Source of the DNA: Vibrio sp. 99-70-13A1
GTDB lineage: Bacteria > Pseudomonadota > Gammaproteobacteria > Enterobacterales > Vibrionaceae
Length of the DNA: 64,000 nt
Direction: 5' to 3'
Assembly: GCF_013114625.1 (NCBI RefSeq)
Contig: NZ_VTXD01000018.1
Span: forward strand, 16,926 to 80,925
The notes under the pieces were generated by a model, which ran no database searches, was not told the DNA's origin, and saw only the letters and a program-made list of their open reading frames with translations. The position numbers and the translations under genes were made by a program. Positions 38,662-46,492 of the stretch are shown one piece after another; position 1 is the first letter of the stretch, and each line of letters opens with the position of its first letter.

Positions 38662-40053
38662 TTAGTAACCGTAATTATCATGGGTATTCGTTAGCTCATA
38701 AAATGTTGCTTTCGCGTAGTCATCTTTATCTCCCGTTTTATCTTGAAGATATATACCCGCCTTAAAGTACATATAGTTATCTGCGTCACCGTAACCGCTG
38801 CCAGACATATCTACCGTTTTATTCGCTAGTTGAGTGCCGTTTTGGCTAAGTGTCACAGTGAGGTCGTCACCTTTCACTTTAATCTGATAAGAGAAGTGCT
38901 CATCCAGAGCTATACCATCAGATGGGCTTGAAGTGCTGTTAAGATCACCATTTGATTTAACCATAGTACCTAATAAGTTGTACCAAGCTTCATTGCCACC
39001 ATCACTTTTAGATGTTTCATGTGCAAAATAAATGGCGCCATTTTCGTTGTTTGGCAGCTTGTGGTAGTACAAACGGATAGGTTCATTATGTTCAGCGTGT
39101 ATTTGCCCTACAATAATGCGTCCTTTTTGCTCATTTGATGATGCTGTTGTGGTTACTTTATTAACAGCTAATGTTGCATTCATCACTCCGTCGATGCCAC
39201 CAAAATCACTTTGGCTAGAACTTGGGATACTTGAAAATGCCCAGTTATTCTCAGCGGAACTAGTGCCAACGCTTGTATCTCCACGACGTAACATCTCGCG
39301 AAGTTCTGTTCTTGTGTAACTTGTGTTACTCGATGTTTTATAACCGCCAACTGTACATTCAAAGACCATTCCGCCATCAGTACCCGTGTAGAAGAATTCA
39401 CTTTCGTAGTTATTGTTTAGGTCTTTTTCTTTAATTGAATCAGCAGTACCTGAATTATCAGTATCGGTAGGGACACTTAAATACCAATCCCATAAGTCGA
39501 AGTTATACGCTGGTGTTTGGGAAGGATCTAAACCGTAATCAGGTGTACCCGGGTCAACTGGCGGCTCGCCATCAGACTCATTCCCAAAAAGACGAACTTC
39601 TTTGATATTAGTGTATTCATCACCATCGCTGTTTTCGAAAATTTTAACGCGAACATAACGTGCATCAATGTCCGTAACATCATAGTTTTCATAAGCTTCC
39701 GATAATCCAGAGCTGGTTCCTGAAAACACTTTTGTCCAAGTACTTGAACTATCGTCGACTTGTGTACGGACTTCAAACCTATGCGTTCGGTCGTCTCCTT
39801 TACCCCAAGCAATGGCAAGATCAGTGATTTTTTGCACTGAGCCTAAATCTAAAACTAGGTTTTCTGCGCTTCCATTCGATGCTTTCCAACGGCTATCCCA
39901 CGCGGTGCTACCATCTATAGCGTTTGAAGCTGGGTAGCCGGCAACAGAGCCTCCCCAGTCAGACGCACTTTGTATATTTAATTGAGCAGCACTTGCTGTG
40001 GCGTTGAAACACATTAGCATTGAAACGCTAAGAACCTTTTTATAAGTAATCAT
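38662..40053 (-). CDS. PL7 alginate lyase with a CBM32-type domain
   Basis: A 463-aa secreted enzyme. A signal peptide (to about residue 22) is followed by an F5/8-type C carbohydrate-binding domain (about 25-160, with SASDWGGSVAGYPASNAIDG and YVRVKIFENSDGDEYTNIKE), a proline-rich linker (GEPPVDPGTPD), and the PL7 catalytic domain. The catalytic marks are RTELREM, GQIHA and YFKAGIYLQ. In this family the QIH form is linked to cutting next to guluronate, and QVH to mannuronate. It breaks alginate of brown algae outside the cell. No other alginate gene lies nearby. ATG 40053 (ribosome site GAGGA) is preferred to the ATG 12 bases upstream. Confidence 0.93.
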   Translation of the reverse strand: MITYKKVLSVSMLMCFNATASAAQLNIQSASDWGGSVAGYPASNAIDGSTAWDSRWKASNGSAENLVLDLGSVQKITDLAIAWGKGDDRTHRFEVRTQVDDSSSTWTKVFSGTSSGLSEAYENYDVTDIDARYVRVKIFENSDGDEYTNIKEVRLFGNESDGEPPVDPGTPDYGLDPSQTPAYNFDLWDWYLSVPTDTDNSGTADSIKEKDLNNNYESEFFYTGTDGGMVFECTVGGYKTSSNTSYTRTELREMLRRGDTSVGTSSAENNWAFSSIPSSSQSDFGGIDGVMNATLAVNKVTTTASSNEQKGRIIVGQIHAEHNEPIRLYYHKLPNNENGAIYFAHETSKSDGGNEAWYNLLGTMVKSNGDLNSTSSPSDGIALDEHFSYQIKVKGDDLTVTLSQNGTQLANKTVDMSGSGYGDADNYMYFKAGIYLQDKTGDKDDYAKATFYELTNTHDNYGY

Positions 40054-40482
40054 GATCATCCTCATCAGATTTTAGTCACTCTCCTACTGATTCATTGTTT
40101 TATTGTGGGTACAGATAATCATCCTTCTTTCACGGGAGATTTAAACAATATCAGCAGAAGCCGAATGCCAAATTGCATTCTGGATATGAAGCGTAATGCG
40201 TTTCATTTTAGGTTGCCAAGATGAAGATCTAATATTAATAAATTATAATAATACAAATGTCACAACTGTGATCTGTGAATATAATTTAACCACTTAATAC
40301 ATTTTTTCGATGACTGCGGTTTGCGTTATTGATCATGTAGCTCCGCCCCCCTTCTGAAATTCATAAATCTAGCCACCTTTCATAAATAAAAGCACTAATA
40401 ACGCATTTAGCCGTTAACTTTTGACACTCCTCTGACTATCCATCCTTACAATCCGGGCGATTTTATTTCATTCGAGGTTGTT
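40054..40482. other. Divergent control region, lyase and lipoprotein
   Basis: A 429-base AT-rich gap shared by the minus-strand alginate lyase and the plus-strand lipoprotein. Only half-sites of the CRP kind (TGTGA, near 40261-40280) are seen, not a full palindrome. No gene is supported. Confidence 0.4.
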
Positions 40483-41670
40483 ATGTTTCGTTGTCTCTCC
40501 CATAGAGTGGTATTCATACTATTATCTATCGTTTTAAGTGGTTGTTCCTTATTAGAAATTAAGCTTGATAGTCAAACTACACCTTTAACTAAACAAGAAC
40601 TCAACACCCGAATCATGACTCGTGAATACACAAAGTCTTTTTTCACTCAAGTTGAGAACGCAGCGGATCAAACCGCACAGCAATATTCAGAATCAGACAC
40701 TCTTCATCAATCTTATGTTTTGTTATGGAAAATACATTCTGAACAAGGCTTACAAGCCGCTGCATACCAAACTTCACCCATTGCAGCTTTGATCGATACT
40801 TGGGTATTTGCCGAACAAATGGAGTACTTCTTTGTATCTGGTGCAGGTAATGATTTATTTAAAAGTGAAGATGTGAAAGAGGCCTCTATCGCATTAAGTG
40901 CACAAGCTAAATCACTGGCTAAATCTATATTGGTAAGTAATGACTTCAAGATGAGTACGACGTTTGTCGAACAGTTTGTAGAAGACAACCCATTTAGAGA
41001 CATGTCATTTAAGCGCGTACCAGCTTACCGTGATTGGTTAGCTTACACGGGTAAAAGCGAAACCGATGCTGTTCAAACTTTGGGAACAATGCCAGAAGCG
41101 ATGGGTGATGCATCTGACCGCTTGAGCTTAATGGCGGAGCAAACACCTAAGTTGATCTCATGGAAGGCAGAACTTGTTGCTCTTAATAGCAGCCTTACAG
41201 GTGAAGATTTGTCATTAACGTTAGCGAATTTACGCGATACATCTTCATCCCTTCAAGATTTCATTGAAAACAATCCTGAATACATGCAAAACCTTGCCGA
41301 GATCATGTCCGCTGAAATGCAGCCTTTAATTAATGATTTGAGTCTAAAAACGGATCAAAAATTAGATAAGTTAACTTTGGAACGCATTGCGCTAGAGGCC
41401 ATGGTAAGTCGCGAGCGCGAAGCTCTGATTCAAATGGTTGCAAGTGAAAGAATAGAGATTGCAGAGATTGTTTCAAAAGAACGAGCGCAATTTACTGAAG
41501 ATTTAGATCGAGTCTCTCAAGACGTCGTTGCACTTGCCGTTGATAAACTGATGGAACTAATCAAAAGTGTGATCATCTACTTCATCTTGTTTATCCTAGT
41601 CGTTTTCTTTGCTCCTTTAGGCATTGGCTACTGGTTAGGTAAACGAACTGCAGTCAATCGAGCAAAATAA
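40483..41670 (+). CDS. Lipoprotein with coiled coil and C-terminal membrane helix
   Basis: A 395-aa protein of unknown function. The N terminus is a lipoprotein signal with the lipobox LSGC (cysteine at about residue 21). The middle is helical, with a long heptad-like stretch (about 280-355: KLDKLTLERIALEAMVSRERE and further ERIEIAEIV). A strong hydrophobic segment (about 360-385) and a basic end, GKRTAVNRAK, finish it. A lipid at one end and a membrane helix at the other would tie both ends into the membrane, or one to each membrane. Similar Vibrio proteins are sometimes named chemotaxis proteins without support. A hairpin follows. Confidence 0.75.
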   Translation: MFRCLSHRVVFILLSIVLSGCSLLEIKLDSQTTPLTKQELNTRIMTREYTKSFFTQVENAADQTAQQYSESDTLHQSYVLLWKIHSEQGLQAAAYQTSPIAALIDTWVFAEQMEYFFVSGAGNDLFKSEDVKEASIALSAQAKSLAKSILVSNDFKMSTTFVEQFVEDNPFRDMSFKRVPAYRDWLAYTGKSETDAVQTLGTMPEAMGDASDRLSLMAEQTPKLISWKAELVALNSSLTGEDLSLTLANLRDTSSSLQDFIENNPEYMQNLAEIMSAEMQPLINDLSLKTDQKLDKLTLERIALEAMVSREREALIQMVASERIEIAEIVSKERAQFTEDLDRVSQDVVALAVDKLMELIKSVIIYFILFILVVFFAPLGIGYWLGKRTAVNRAK

Positions 41671-41700
41671 AAATAAACAACATGACTGAATAGTTCATGT

Positions 41701-41735
41701 ATGGGATGCTCAAATTCGCCTGCTGAGCATCCCAT
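41701..41735 (+). terminator. Hairpin after the lipoprotein gene
   Basis: A 12-bp perfect stem, ATGGGATGCTCA (41701-41712) with TGAGCATCCCAT (41724-41735). There is no good T-run, so it may need Rho or serve stability only. Confidence 0.55.
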
Positions 41736-41812
41736 AAGTTAGAGCAACAATAACTAGATTATCAATTATCTTCTAAGAGCATATTGAAACAATGCGCTCC
41801 ATACTCACTCCA

Positions 41813-43612
41813 TTAAAGTTGCCTATTAATCTCAGCCATTTCATCACGCCATTGATTTTGTAAACTTGGCTTTTGATGTTTGGGCTTTCTTTCAAGGTCA
41901 TCTGCGAGCAATGATTCGAGAACGATCAAGCGTTCTAAAAGTTGCTCTTCATTTGAAGGTACGCTTTTCTCGTTACCTAGCAGATCATGCCTTTCATTAA
42001 AATCAGTAAAGTCACTATTAGCAGATTGTCCAACTGAAGCGCCTACTAATTCTAAAGAATTTGAAGATTGGGAAGGCTCTGAACTTTCCGCTATCTTTAG
42101 GTATATCTCTTCAGCTGTTGAGAATTCAGTTAAGCTTCCTTTCTGAATAAACCAGAATCGATTACAGCTTTGTTCTATTAAGCTACGATCGTGACTGACT
42201 AACACGGTTGCCCCTTTAAACTCATTGAGCGTTTCGATAAGCTCCTCTTTTCCTTCCATATCTAAATGGTTAGTCGGTTCATCTAAAAACACTAAGTGGT
42301 ATCTTGCTAATGTTAAACCGACAAATAAAAGCCGTGCCCTTTCACCCCCACTGAGGGATTCGACCTTCTGTTCATGCCTAGTGAACTTAAAGCCTGCACT
42401 AATCAAAGCCCTCTTGGTTTGTTCATTGCTTATTGAAGCAAACTTACCCAAGGCATCAGTCAGAGTATCTTGGTCATCAAGTTGCTTCAGTGACTGATCG
42501 TAATAGCCTAAATGGCAACGGTCATGAAAAGTAACTGATGCTTGTTGTTCTTCTAGGTTCGCTTCTTCATTTTCTTTTAAAAGATACTGTCTATATAAAA
42601 GATTAAGCAACGTAGATTTACCACAGCCGTTACTCCCCAAAACTGCAATTCTGTCGCCGCTTTTAATACGCATTTCAGCCATATCAAACAACACAGACTG
42701 GCTTTGAGGTGGTTTAACTGAAAATGGAGTGGTTTCCACTAAGCGATTTGCTGGTAAAGCATCACCTTGTAGGCTCAAACGCCAAGGAACACCTTCTGTT
42801 AATTCAGTTTGTTCCTCTTCTAAACGTTCTTTCCTAGCAAACATGGTCTTCGCTTTACGGGCCAAATCTTCGTTATCGTAGACTTGCCCCCAATTGGCTA
42901 ACCTTTTGGCACTTTTCTCTATCCGATCAATTTCTTTTTGTTCGCTTGATCGACGAGCCTTATCTTGTTCATCTTTTTGCCTCAACTTTTCTCTCGCTTC
43001 TGAGCAAGGCAAAGCAAAGTGATGAAGAGATTGATCTCGCATGATCCAAGTGGTGTTGGTCACTGAATCAAGTAACGTTTGGTCATGAGAAACCAACACA
43101 AACGAACCTTTCCATTGTGACAAAAATTGTTCTAACCACATAAGCGAAGGTAAATCTAAGTGGTTACTAGGTTCATCAAGTAATAATAAATCTGGCTCGT
43201 TTATAATCGCTCTTGCCAATAAAAGCCTAACTTGCTGGCCACCACTACAATTTGAAACCGGCATCTGCCAATCTGAAACCGCAAAGCCTAATTCTGTTAA
43301 AAGAAGTTCAGCCCGCCAGTATTCATCTTCAGTTAGAGTTTCAGCTAACGCATCTAAAACCGTTTTTGACTGTATTTCATTGGGGATATGCTGCTCAACG
43401 TAACTCAACAAGCAATGTTTAGCCGTATAAATATAGCCATCGCTAGGTTCATTTTGTTTATCGAGTAGTTTAAGTAGTGAACTCTTTCCGCAGCCATTAT
43501 GTCCAATAAGACCAATTTTATCGCCACGATTAACCGTGAAAGTCAGCTCTTTGAATAGAGGGGTAGAAGTGTGTGAAAGTGTTAGGGATTGTGCAGTTAA
43601 AAATGTACTCAT
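41813..43612 (-). CDS. ABC-F ribosome-associated ATPase with an attenuator leader
   Basis: A 599-aa soluble protein with two ABC cassettes and no membrane part, the ABC-F layout. First cassette: Walker A GHNGCGKSS, signature CSGGQQ, Walker B LLLLDEPSNHLD. Second: GSNGCGKST, LSGGER, LVFLDEPTNHLD. A basic, helical linker (KSAKRLANWGQVYDNEDLARK) joins them and would reach into the ribosome; the C-terminal part is acidic and coiled. ABC-F proteins ease stalled ribosomes, and some protect against antibiotics that bind the peptidyl-transferase centre. The 190-base leader holds a 26-codon ORF and pairings (43619-43802) of the kind that control inducible resistance genes. That points to a protective member, but the exact subgroup is unknown. 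Confidence 0.88.
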   Translation of the reverse strand: MSTFLTAQSLTLSHTSTPLFKELTFTVNRGDKIGLIGHNGCGKSSLLKLLDKQNEPSDGYIYTAKHCLLSYVEQHIPNEIQSKTVLDALAETLTEDEYWRAELLLTELGFAVSDWQMPVSNCSGGQQVRLLLARAIINEPDLLLLDEPSNHLDLPSLMWLEQFLSQWKGSFVLVSHDQTLLDSVTNTTWIMRDQSLHHFALPCSEAREKLRQKDEQDKARRSSEQKEIDRIEKSAKRLANWGQVYDNEDLARKAKTMFARKERLEEEQTELTEGVPWRLSLQGDALPANRLVETTPFSVKPPQSQSVLFDMAEMRIKSGDRIAVLGSNGCGKSTLLNLLYRQYLLKENEEANLEEQQASVTFHDRCHLGYYDQSLKQLDDQDTLTDALGKFASISNEQTKRALISAGFKFTRHEQKVESLSGGERARLLFVGLTLARYHLVFLDEPTNHLDMEGKEELIETLNEFKGATVLVSHDRSLIEQSCNRFWFIQKGSLTEFSTAEEIYLKIAESSEPSQSSNSLELVGASVGQSANSDFTDFNERHDLLGNEKSVPSNEEQLLERLIVLESLLADDLERKPKHQKPSLQNQWRDEMAEINRQL

Positions 43613-43618
43613 AATATT

Positions 43619-43720
43619 CTCAAGAATTTGGGGCGCAAGACGCCGTTGTCAGTGTTGACAATAATTCTTCGAGCTTGAGAGACGGTATCCGTCTAAAGGT
43701 AATTATTCGCTCAAGTCGAG
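43619..43720 (-). promoter_or_regulatory. Translational attenuator of the ABC-F gene
   Basis: Four RNA segments, read on the minus strand. Segment 1 lies inside the leader ORF (TTCGCTCAAG, 43747-43756). Segment 2 (CTTGAGCGAA, 43706-43715) can pair with it over 10 bp. The bases around segment 2 (TCGACTTGAG, 43710-43719) can instead pair with segment 3 (CTCAAGcTCGA, 43669-43679) with one bulge. Segment 3 (CTCgAAGAATT, 43663-43673) can also pair with segment 4 (AATTCTTGAG, 43619-43628), which covers the weak ribosome site (GAG, 6 bases before the ATG) of the ABC-F gene. So 1:2 with 3:4 would close the gene, and 2:3 would open it. Extra stems are AGACGG/CCGTCT, TTGTCA/TGACAA and GGCG/CGCC. Confidence 0.7.
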
Positions 43721-43721
43721 A

Positions 43722-43802
43722 TTATCGCAACGCGATATCAATAACTCTTGAGCGAACGTTAATACCAAACAGGCGTGGGTAGCTAAAGCACCACAAAATC
43801 AT
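43722..43802 (-). CDS. 26-aa leader peptide of the ABC-F gene
   Basis: A 26-codon frame (starts MILWCFSYPR, ends VIDIALR) lying 110 bases before the ABC-F start. The ribosome site AGGAGG at 43808-43813 is perfect and 5 bases from the ATG, much better than that of the ABC-F gene itself. The same frame is open up to a start at 43904, but there is no such site there. Codons 16-19 contain segment 1 of the downstream attenuator, so a ribosome that stalls a few codons earlier (about PRLFG) would free segment 2. This is how ErmC-type leaders work. Confidence 0.75.
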   Translation of the reverse strand: MILWCFSYPRLFGINVRSRVIDIALR

Positions 43803-43954
43803 AAGTTCCTCCTTTTCTTCATTGTGAAATGTTGCCATTTCGGGTGATTGAATGGTGAGCATTTTATCGTTACTTTTATCAAAGTAAAGAGATCGAACCA
43901 TCAATTATAGCCGTATTGCATCATTAACTTGATTTAACAAACAGGTGTTGTGCA

Positions 43955-44662
43955 TTGAAAATTCTAATTATTGGCGGTTCAGGTGGTATTGGCCACGCTC
44001 TTATCAAACAGCTATTGGCTAGAAAGCCTGATGCTTCAATTTATGCGACCTATAACTCGAGCGACCCTCGAATAGATCACGGCAATGTACAATGGTTTAA
44101 AGTCGATGCATCCTCTGAGCAAGATGTGCTTTGGCTATCTAACCAGTTAAGCGACCTTGATTTATTAATCAATGCCATTGGTAGCCTACATACCGAAAAT
44201 AAAAAACCCGAGAAATCAGTAAGCGAATTTTGCCCAGATTTTTTTCATCACAATCTTGATTCCAATGTGGTACCAACCATTTTACTTAGCAAATATTTTG
44301 CAAAGCATCTCAAGTCAAAGCATACGACTTTTTTCGTTTCTTTATCTGCAAGGGTTGGCAGTATCGAAGACAATAATATCGGAGGGTGGATTAGCTACCG
44401 TTGCTCTAAAGCTGCTTTGAATATGGCAATTAAGACCATCAGCATTGAGTGGAAATACAAGTCCCCACATTGTTGCGTCTTATCCTTCCACCCTGGCACT
44501 ACAGATACTGAGCTTTCCAAGCCATTCCAAAAAAATGTTAAGCCTGAAAAGTTGTTTACCTCACAATATGTCGCCTGTCAGTTACTCGACTTATTAAAAT
44601 ATAAGGACGCTTCTGATACCGGTAAATTCTTCAGTTTTAATGGTGAAGAGATCCCTTGGTAA
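43955..44662 (+). CDS. Short-chain dehydrogenase, CsgA-like
   Basis: A 235-aa SDR. The dinucleotide-binding start is IIGGSGGIGHALIKQL, then LLINAIGSLH, and the catalytic serine-tyrosine-lysine are in FVSLSARVG and SYRCSKAALN. It looks like the C-factor (CsgA) branch of small reductases. Substrate unknown. The start is TTG at 43955, after CAGGTG; no in-frame ATG lies close by. It is divergent from the leader of the ABC-F gene. Confidence 0.85.
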   Translation: MKILIIGGSGGIGHALIKQLLARKPDASIYATYNSSDPRIDHGNVQWFKVDASSEQDVLWLSNQLSDLDLLINAIGSLHTENKKPEKSVSEFCPDFFHHNLDSNVVPTILLSKYFAKHLKSKHTTFFVSLSARVGSIEDNNIGGWISYRCSKAALNMAIKTISIEWKYKSPHCCVLSFHPGTTDTELSKPFQKNVKPEKLFTSQYVACQLLDLLKYKDASDTGKFFSFNGEEIPW

Positions 44663-44725
44663 TACTTGTTTCAAGGAATGAAAACCGAAATTCCGATAAG
44701 CCTAATCATCAGATAATCTTAGAGG

Positions 44726-45241
44726 CTACTCCGCATACTCTCTCACAAAGTTATTCAGCTCTTTTACGGTCTTAATTACATAGATGTCTTTTTCAGAAGA
44801 GTTTTCCGTAAGTTTAGATAGAAAGTCATCATTCCAAAACTTCGGGCACAGCTTTAAGACTTTATAGCTCTCCAAGGTGCCTTTTATAACAGAGCTACCA
44901 TCCGGCCACCCTTCTGGCTTGATGAACACTCCTTTAAGGCATCGCTTTGTAACAAACCAATAGCTAACGGGATATGGTAGATCGATGTAAATCAAAGTGT
45001 CCGCTTCTTCTAAGCGCTTATAAAATGAGCCGATAGGACCAAAACCATCAATGATCCAGCGTTCTGAACTCAATATATTATTATGTGCATCATCGTATAC
45101 CTGTCTGTCCACAAGCGTACCGTCAACGTTATAAACAATAGAATCCAACTGATGAAGGGGAATACCAGTCGCTAATGTAAGTGCCTTACTTATTGTCGAC
45201 TTTCCACTGCCTGGTTTACCAAAAATAGCGACTTTATTCAT
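44726..45241 (-). CDS. P-loop kinase-like protein (adenylate-kinase fold)
   Basis: A 171-aa protein with an N-terminal P-loop, VAIFGKPGSGKSTISKAL, then LHQLDSIVYN and WIIDGFGPIG. This is the layout of small adenylate-kinase-like proteins sometimes called FlaR or topology-modulation proteins. The lid has KRCLKGVF. A nucleotide or small-molecule kinase is likely; the target is unknown. A GNAT gene lies 47 bases upstream on the same strand, so the two may be co-transcribed. Confidence 0.82.
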   Translation of the reverse strand: MNKVAIFGKPGSGKSTISKALTLATGIPLHQLDSIVYNVDGTLVDRQVYDDAHNNILSSERWIIDGFGPIGSFYKRLEEADTLIYIDLPYPVSYWFVTKRCLKGVFIKPEGWPDGSSVIKGTLESYKVLKLCPKFWNDDFLSKLTENSSEKDIYVIKTVKELNNFVREYAE

Positions 45242-45288
45242 TGTAACCTCCTATGTTGAATCTTCTTTTCTCGGAAAATTCTGACTTA

Positions 45289-45801
45289 TTATTCTATCGC
45301 TGACTTAATTAGCTGAGTTTCAAAGCGTATAAAATGCATTTCTAAGTCCACATCAGTATCTAAAGAATGTTCATAATTATTATCAACAACGTTCATTACA
45401 GCCGAAAGCCAAAACTTCAATGCGGCTGTATTTTCTTTTAGAACCCGAATCTGCCACTTACCTAGATAACGGGAACAAAGTTCCGCCAATGCCCTTTTAC
45501 CAACTCCCTTTCCTTTAAATTTTCGTAATACGAAGAATTGCTCAATATCATAAACTTCTGATTGATTTGGGTAGCCACGGAGCAGCACAAATCCGGCGAG
45601 TTCTCCATCAAAAAATATAAAATAGGGAACGTGATCAGCTTTTGCCCAGTAAGGATCTAGCGAGGCGGATTTAAAAGTGTATAAGCCATCCGAATTAGGG
45701 CTCCAACCCATGTATTCAGACATATCGTAAACATAATATGGAAATAAGTTCTCCAATATATGTCTATCATTTAATTCTATTCTTTTCAGAGAGACTTCCA
45801 T
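45289..45801 (-). CDS. GNAT-family N-acetyltransferase
   Basis: A 170-aa acetyltransferase. The acetyl-CoA binding part is IEQFFVLRKFKGKGVGKRALAEL, whose loop KFKGKGVGKRA has the R/Q-x-x-G-x-G/A pattern, and RVLKENTAALKFWLSAV is the typical last helix-strand. The start at ATG 45801 is preceded by AGAGGAAG; the frame is open 7 codons more. Substrate unknown. Confidence 0.87.
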   Translation of the reverse strand: MEVSLKRIELNDRHILENLFPYYVYDMSEYMGWSPNSDGLYTFKSASLDPYWAKADHVPYFIFFDGELAGFVLLRGYPNQSEVYDIEQFFVLRKFKGKGVGKRALAELCSRYLGKWQIRVLKENTAALKFWLSAVMNVVDNNYEHSLDTDVDLEMHFIRFETQLIKSAIE

Positions 45802-45990
45802 ACTTCCTCTAATTAACCTCAACGACTAGTACATGTTTTCTGTTTCTAAAATACCACTGGTCTTATTCTCAATAACAATACATATGAGAATTTGAAGCAA
45901 GCAAAAATCCATAAAGATATGAATAATACATTCACTTTTTATTCATTAGTAGTAAGCGACAATAGCGGCAGGTAATGAATTAGAGATTAA

Positions 45991-46335
45991 ATGATGAAGA
46001 AAATTTTTGTAAGTATTTCACTGTTCACAGCACTAATCGCGGGTACGGCAACAGCAGAAGTTAATGGTGAAGATTTTAATGAATTTCCCAAGCAAGATGC
46101 AGCGCATTGTTTCGGCTGGGCTGCTGGGCTAGATAAAAACCAAGATTACACAAAATTTCTCGTCGAGCTTTCTAAAGGACGCACAGACAGCGTCAAAACA
46201 GACCCATTTATAATGGAAGAGTTTGGCACTGCAATGGGTTACTCGGAAGCTATGGTTGAGTTTGCAGGACAAGCGAAGGCCGATGAAAAATACACTCAAA
46301 TTTGTCAGCCAATCAAGGCAAAGTACGGCTTTTAA
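45991..46335 (+). CDS. Small exported protein, unknown
   Basis: A 114-aa protein with a clear signal peptide (MMKKIFVSISLFTALIAGTATA). The mature part of about 92 residues has two cysteines (AAHCFGWAAG and YTQICQPIK), which may form a disulfide in the periplasm. No family is recognised. A terminator follows, so it is transcribed alone. Confidence 0.72.
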   Translation: MMKKIFVSISLFTALIAGTATAEVNGEDFNEFPKQDAAHCFGWAAGLDKNQDYTKFLVELSKGRTDSVKTDPFIMEEFGTAMGYSEAMVEFAGQAKADEKYTQICQPIKAKYGF

Positions 46336-46396
46336 ACCCTCATAATTTAAGTGTTATCATTTAAATAGACACGTTTACACCGATTCTAAAATCAAT

Positions 46397-46426
46397 AATG
46401 CCTCCTAAAATGGAGGCATTGTTTTA
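46397..46426 (+). terminator. Terminator after the small exported protein
   Basis: Stem AATGCCTCC/GGAGGCATT with loop TAAAAT, then GTTTT. Confidence 0.85.
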
Positions 46427-46439
46427 AATGCTAAGCAGC

Positions 46440-46492
46440 TATTCAAGTATTCAAGTATTCAAGTATTCAAGTATTCAAGTATTCAAGTATTC
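46440..46492. repeat. Tandem TATTCAAG octamers (6.6 copies)
   Basis: A perfect array of an 8-base unit. The end of the minus-strand M23 gene runs into it: its last codons and its stop (ACT TGA) are made by the first repeat. Gain or loss of copies further out would leave the protein unchanged. Confidence 0.97.

Noticed and set aside
40261..40280. A CRP site between alginate lyase and the lipoprotein
   Set aside because: Only TGTGA-type half-sites in the same direction; no palindrome of the right spacing.
43722..43904. A 60-aa reading of the frame that includes the ABC-F leader peptide
   Set aside because: The upstream start has no ribosome site, while the inner ATG at 43802 has AGGAGG at ideal spacing. 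The 26-codon form is preferred.
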